Assembly (NCBI GenBank): GCA_028718185.1
Contig: JAQUMH010000002.1
Span: 192,088-256,087 of the forward strand
DNA from: Elusimicrobiota bacterium
GTDB taxonomy: Bacteria > Elusimicrobiota > UBA8919
Direction: 5' to 3'
Length of the DNA: 64,000 bases
Shown here: one piece after another, positions 60,590 to 64,000 of the stretch
Layout of the letters: the number at the start of each line of letters is the position of its first letter
How positions within the stretch are numbered: the stretch's first letter is position 1
The notes under the pieces: model-generated
What the model was told of the DNA's origin: nothing
Databases searched by the model: none
What the model saw: the letters and a program-made list of their open reading frames with translations, nothing else
Program-made: the position numbers and the translations under genes

Positions 60590-61492
60590 CTAAGAAATAT
60601 CAAGCATTTTTTGGATTACCAAATATGCCTTTTTTCTTATTTTTTCCGGGACTTCTATTTCGTGTTGCTTATTAAGAAGTGATTCGTGCAGCGACTCGAG
60701 GTTGACATATTTCATATTCGGGCAGAACATCCTTCGGGAGGCAGGTATAAATGTTTTGTTTGGGTTTTCCTTTTGAAGACGGTGTAAAATGGCAGTTTCA
60801 GTGCCTATAATAAAGCTATTTGAAGAATCATTTTTAACATATCTGATTATCCCGCTTGTTGAAGTAACCTTATCGGCAAGATTCAGAACATCTTCTCTGC
60901 ATTCAGGATGCGCTACGAATTTTGCATTAGAATATTGTTTTTTTAATTCCAGGACATCCTCAACTTTTAGTGTTTCATGGGTAGGACAAAAACCATTCCA
61001 TATAATTACTTTCTTGTCTGTGTATTTGGAAACATAATTGCCGAGGTTTCTGTCAGGTAAAAATATTACAGTGTCGGATGGAACAGAATTAACAATTTCA
61101 ATAGCATTTGAAGACGTACAACAAATATCACATTCTGCCTTTACATCAGCAGATGTATTTATGTAACAAACAACTGATGCCTTAGGATTTTCATGGCGAA
61201 GTCTTCTAACATCATCTACAGTAATCATATTGGCAAGCGGGCAGCTACTTCTCATATCAGGTAAGAGTACTACTTTTAACGGCGATAATATCTTTGCAGT
61301 TTCAGCCATAAAATGAACACCGCAAAAAACAATAATTTTAGCATCGGTAATTAGAGCATTCCTTGAAAGTTCTAATGAATCACCCACGAAGTCAGCAATA
61401 TCCTGAATTTCAGGTAACTGATAATTATGTGAAAGCACAACCGCTTTTTTTTCAATTTTTAACTGATTTATGTCGTCAATTATATTATCCAT
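60590..61492 (-). CDS. nadA: Quinolinate synthase
   Basis: NadA condenses iminoaspartate with dihydroxyacetone phosphate to quinolinate, using a 4Fe-4S cluster. Motifs: VLSHNYQLPEIQDIADFVGDSLELS, VFCGVHFMAETAKIL (first Cys), DICCTSSNA, GFCPTHETL, VAHPECREDVL and RRMFCPNMKYVNL. The cluster cysteines are all present. Length 300 is normal. It lies about 9 kb from nadB; nadC is not in the window. No ribosome site is obvious. Confidence 0.96.
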   Translation of the reverse strand: MDNIIDDINQLKIEKKAVVLSHNYQLPEIQDIADFVGDSLELSRNALITDAKIIVFCGVHFMAETAKILSPLKVVLLPDMRSSCPLANMITVDDVRRLRHENPKASVVCYINTSADVKAECDICCTSSNAIEIVNSVPSDTVIFLPDRNLGNYVSKYTDKKVIIWNGFCPTHETLKVEDVLELKKQYSNAKFVAHPECREDVLNLADKVTSTSGIIRYVKNDSSNSFIIGTETAILHRLQKENPNKTFIPASRRMFCPNMKYVNLESLHESLLNKQHEIEVPEKIRKKAYLVIQKMLDIS

Positions 61493-61507
61493 TGTTTTGA
61501 AATCGTA

Positions 61508-61894
61508 TTACTGGGTAAAATCCTTTTTGTCAAGCAGTTCTACAACCTTCTTAACAAGTTCTTTGGGTTCAAACGGCTTTATCAAGTAGGCATCACAACC
61601 GAATTGTTCTGCTTGCTGAATATCCCGGGGTTGTGATTTTACGGAGAGCATTAATACCTTTGGATAAGGTTTGAAAACTTCATCTTTTTTTAACCGTCTT
61701 AAAACCTGGAAACCGGTAAAACAAGGCATCATTATATCAAGAACAACGAGATGCGGCTTTTCTCTGCGGCAAACAGAAAACACTTCAGAACCGTCCCTTG
61801 CTATAAAGATTTCATGTCCAAGTGGTGTAAATAAAGCTATAAGAAGTTGTACTATTTCCTCATTATCATCTGCTATGAGAATTTTCTTCTTCAT
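61508..61894 (-). CDS. CheY-like response regulator
   Basis: A single receiver domain: ILIADDNEEIVQLL (acidic pair), the phosphorylation Asp in LVVLDIMMPCFTG, VLMLSVKS and DAYLIKPFEPKEL (Lys). There is no output domain, so it probably acts through a partner. It overlaps the GAF/HD-GYP gene by 4 nt and is co-translated with it. This suggests a two-component or cyclic-di-GMP circuit. Confidence 0.93.
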   Translation of the reverse strand: MKKKILIADDNEEIVQLLIALFTPLGHEIFIARDGSEVFSVCRREKPHLVVLDIMMPCFTGFQVLRRLKKDEVFKPYPKVLMLSVKSQPRDIQQAEQFGCDAYLIKPFEPKELVKKVVELLDKKDFTQ

Positions 61895-62919
61895 AATAAA
61901 TCTAATTTGAGATAAGTATCAACTATTTGAGGGTCGTATTTTATTCCTTTTTGTGATTCAAGAATCTGTTTGATTTTGTCATTTGAAATACCCGAAAAAT
62001 TCATATCTTCTACCGATTCAACTAAAGATATTATCCTTGAACCGAGAGGTATTTGCTCTTTTTTTAAGCTTTCAGGGAAACCGGAACCATCATACATCAG
62101 GTGGTGATATTTTATAAGTTCCGCAGCATTTTTTAAAAGGTTTATATTTTTAACCATTTCAAAACCTCTTATAGGATGACTTTTATTTGTTGCATGGTCC
62201 ATTATAGAATATTCAGGAATATTAACAAAACCAACATCATGTAAAATTGCAGCGTAATAAATATCTTTGTAATTGGAACCGGAAATATCGAGTTCTTTGG
62301 CTATTGCAGTTGAAAGTTGCGCTACCTTAAACGAATGTCCTGAAAGCCGTTTGTCTTTTGACTCAAACGCAGTTGTAAGTATCTCGAAAATATTTGCAAA
62401 AAAGTTCTGCTGGTCAGAAATATTTCTTGCATTTAATATTGCAACAGCAGCAAAACCCGATAAACTAATTAAAATTGTTTTATCGTCTTCTGTAAACTGG
62501 GAACCATCTACTTTATTAAGTACTTCCGCAACTCCGATAAGTTCATTGTTTACAATCAGTGGAACACAAAGTATTGATTTTGTTTGAAAGCCGGATTCAG
62601 AATCAATTTTTCCAGTAAAACGCGCGTCAGTTTTTACATCCTGAATAATCAGCGGCTCTTTATTTTTGGCAACCCAGCCTGCAACACCCTCACCAACGGG
62701 AACTTTAAGCTTAGTTAATATCGTACCTTTATCACCACTGGCAACTTTAAAATAAAGACTTTTTTTATCATCGTCCAAAATCATAATTGAGGATGCCATT
62801 GTATTGGTTAGTCTCTCAGCAGCAGTACCTATTTTTTTTAAAACTGAATCAACATCAAATGTGGATGTTATGGTTCTCACAATATCAAAAAATTCAGCAA
62901 AATTTGAGTTTTTTTCCAT
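61891..62919 (-). CDS. GAF domain plus HD-GYP phosphodiesterase
   Basis: Residues about 20-160 are a GAF domain (SSIMILDDDKKSLYF; SILCVPLIVNNELIGVAEVLNK). From about 190 an HD-GYP domain follows: HSFKVAQLSTAIA, YYAAILHDVGFVNIPE (HD) and IKYHHLMYDGSGFPESL, where the GYP motif reads GFP. HD-GYP proteins hydrolyse cyclic-di-GMP. A good AGGAG site is present. It lies upstream of the receiver gene. Confidence 0.9.
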   Translation of the reverse strand: MEKNSNFAEFFDIVRTITSTFDVDSVLKKIGTAAERLTNTMASSIMILDDDKKSLYFKVASGDKGTILTKLKVPVGEGVAGWVAKNKEPLIIQDVKTDARFTGKIDSESGFQTKSILCVPLIVNNELIGVAEVLNKVDGSQFTEDDKTILISLSGFAAVAILNARNISDQQNFFANIFEILTTAFESKDKRLSGHSFKVAQLSTAIAKELDISGSNYKDIYYAAILHDVGFVNIPEYSIMDHATNKSHPIRGFEMVKNINLLKNAAELIKYHHLMYDGSGFPESLKKEQIPLGSRIISLVESVEDMNFSGISNDKIKQILESQKGIKYDPQIVDTYLKLDLL

Positions 62920-62980
62920 AAATAACTCCTGTAATATATCGTTTTCTTATTATTCTTTTAAAAACTAAACTTTACTTAAC

Positions 62981-63064
62981 AAGTTAGGCAAAGCTTCGCT
63001 TTGCAGCTACAAACCAATTGATATTGTAGCCGCAGAGCGTTAGCTCTGCTAAATATCGAAATTC
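62981..63064. repeat. REPIN-like doublet, copy 3
   Basis: Left hairpin GCAAAGC/GCTTTGC (62988-63004) with CTAC (63007-63010); 15-nt centre; GTAG (63026-63029) with right hairpin GCAGAGC/GCTCTGC (63032-63049). Nearly identical to copy 2. Confidence 0.78.
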
Positions 63065-63112
63065 CTATACACCAAGATAGCAGACGAAGGGTCTCAACCA
63101 CAAAACCACCTT

Positions 63113-64000
63113 TTATGTAGCAGCAGTCATAACCTCATCAAAAGTTGTAAGTCCCATTGTAACTTTTATAAGTCCATCTTCAACCAATGTACGCATACCA
63201 TGTTTCTTTGCCATATCCCTTATTGGACCGACAGAAACTTCTTTTATACAAAACCTGCGTAACTCCTCATCCATAACTAAAAGTTCGTGTATTGCAGTCC
63301 TGCCTTTCATTCCCCTGGTACCGCATTTCGGACAGCCACCCTGGTGAATTTTCATAAACGACGCTTTTGAATAATCAATTTTGTAAAATTCAAGTAACTT
63401 TATCAAATCTTCTGACGGATTAGGGTCCGGTTCCTTGCAATTTTTACATAATGTCCCTATCAACCGTTGGGCAAGAATACACTCTGTTGTATTTGCCACA
63501 AGAAAGGTATGTATACCCATTTCAGAAAGCCTGGAAATCGCTGATGGTGCATCATTGGTATGAACAGTAGATAAAACCAAATGACCCGTCATAGCAGCTT
63601 CCATCGCTATCTGACCTGTTTCTTTATCGCGAATTTCACCAACCATAATTATATCCGGATCTTGTCTGAGGAAAGAACGAAGTGCCATAGAAAAGTCAAA
63701 AACTTTGTCGCCCATTTTCAGGTCGGGATTTACCTGCACCTGCATTACCCCGTCAAGGTTATATTCAACCGGATTCTCAGCAGTTAGGATTTTTTCCGTC
63801 GGGTCTTTGATAGCTGCAAGTGCTGCAGAAAGTGTATATGATTTACCGCTTCCAGTAGGTCCGCATACTAGAATAAGACCATATGGTTTAGCAAGCGATA
63901 CCAGAAATTTCTCAATAGTATCAGGTAAAAAACCAAGTTGTTCCAATTTTGCCGAAGAACCGGACCTATCAAGAATTCTCATTACTGCACTTTCACCATA
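63113..64000 (-). CDS. Type II secretion / type IV pilus assembly ATPase (GspE/PilB), partial
   Basis: The gene runs off the window edge; its start lies beyond 64000 and codons YGESAV are readable before the first Met here. Walker A is GPTGSGKSYTL, the Asp box is in SFLRQDPDIIMVGEIRDKETG, and the His box is MTGHLVLSTVHTNDA. The zinc tetracysteine motif (CKNCKEPD ... CPKCGTRG) marks GspE/PilB rather than PilT. It powers pseudopilus or pilus assembly from the cytoplasmic side. The sequence ends MGLTTFDEVMTAAT, typical of the family. Confidence 0.93.
   Translation of the reverse strand, partial: YGESAVMRILDRSGSSAKLEQLGFLPDTIEKFLVSLAKPYGLILVCGPTGSGKSYTLSAALAAIKDPTEKILTAENPVEYNLDGVMQVQVNPDLKMGDKVFDFSMALRSFLRQDPDIIMVGEIRDKETGQIAMEAAMTGHLVLSTVHTNDAPSAISRLSEMGIHTFLVANTTECILAQRLIGTLCKNCKEPDPNPSEDLIKLLEFYKIDYSKASFMKIHQGGCPKCGTRGMKGRTAIHELLVMDEELRRFCIKEVSVGPIRDMAKKHGMRTLVEDGLIKVTMGLTTFDEVMTAAT

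Noticed and set aside
54286-63064. Repeats as a CRISPR array
   Set aside because: Copies are kilobases apart, palindromic and lie between genes, with no spacers or cas genes.

Overview
The window is an AT-rich bacterial chromosome segment that reads almost entirely on the minus strand. The cell is clearly Gram-negative: a PorV-like outer-membrane beta-barrel, a LolA-fold protein, and a secreted beta-propeller protein whose C-terminus resembles a type IX sorting domain. The mix (TPR-fused O-antigen ligases, DUF2339/DUF3999, a translin/TRAX-like protein, GspE/PilB ATPase, many dispersed palindromic repeats) suggests an uncultivated candidate-phylum lineage in the Elusimicrobia/Omnitrophica/FCB range. 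The phylum cannot be fixed from these genes alone.

Layout from left to right. 0.1-2 kb: small membrane protein, mscL, DUF3332 lipoprotein. 2-10 kb: a full comM and a 5'-truncated comM copy in direct orientation bracket a four-gene envelope module (LolA-like, secreted protein, M23/PQQ/sorting-domain protein, PorV-like). This module has its own consensus promoter with three 11-bp phased repeats above it. 10-24 kb: a housekeeping block read gmk, coaC, hydrolase, coaB, UDG, priA, def, fmt, htpX, PASTA, rpe, rpsP, khpA, trmD, rplS, rnhB, yraN, TPR-propeller, comM; rimM is missing from its usual place. 24-36 kb: three O-antigen-ligase/TPR proteins, a phosphohexomutase, an IMPase, ychF and a self-contained RelE-type toxin-antitoxin locus. 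35.7-36.3 kb: tRNA-Thr(CGT) and tRNA-Phe(GAA) with two related structured repeats between them. 36-43.8 kb: a PurF-like protein with a degenerate glutaminase site, an HMGL-like aldolase, hypF, hypA, a HAD phosphatase and an MGDG-synthase-like glycosyltransferase. 43.8-50 kb: DUF3999, DUF2339, a translin/TRAX-like protein and a membrane protein. 50-52 kb: nadB, with nadA at 60.6 kb. 52-60.5 kb: a carbohydrate operon (cytosolic FG-GAP protein, GH4 glycosidase, Gfo/Idh oxidoreductase, creatininase-family protein, class II aldolase, TIM-barrel isomerase, zinc alcohol dehydrogenase) facing an AraC regulator. 61.5-64 kb: response regulator, GAF/HD-GYP and a GspE/PilB-type ATPase cut by the window edge.

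Vegetative promoters are close to perfect (TTGACA, 16-17 bp, TATAAT or TATACT) and several set operon boundaries. One of them makes gmk look leaderless.

Mobile or repetitive DNA is the other theme. There are REP-like GTAG-plus-hairpin elements, three of them as inverted REPIN pairs. There is a long CCCCTCATC hairpin family, CATTGCGAG-type palindromes, and imperfect short tandem repeats inserted in frame into conserved proteins (HypF, phosphohexomutase, YchF, PorV-like). No transposase, integrase, phage or CRISPR array is visible.
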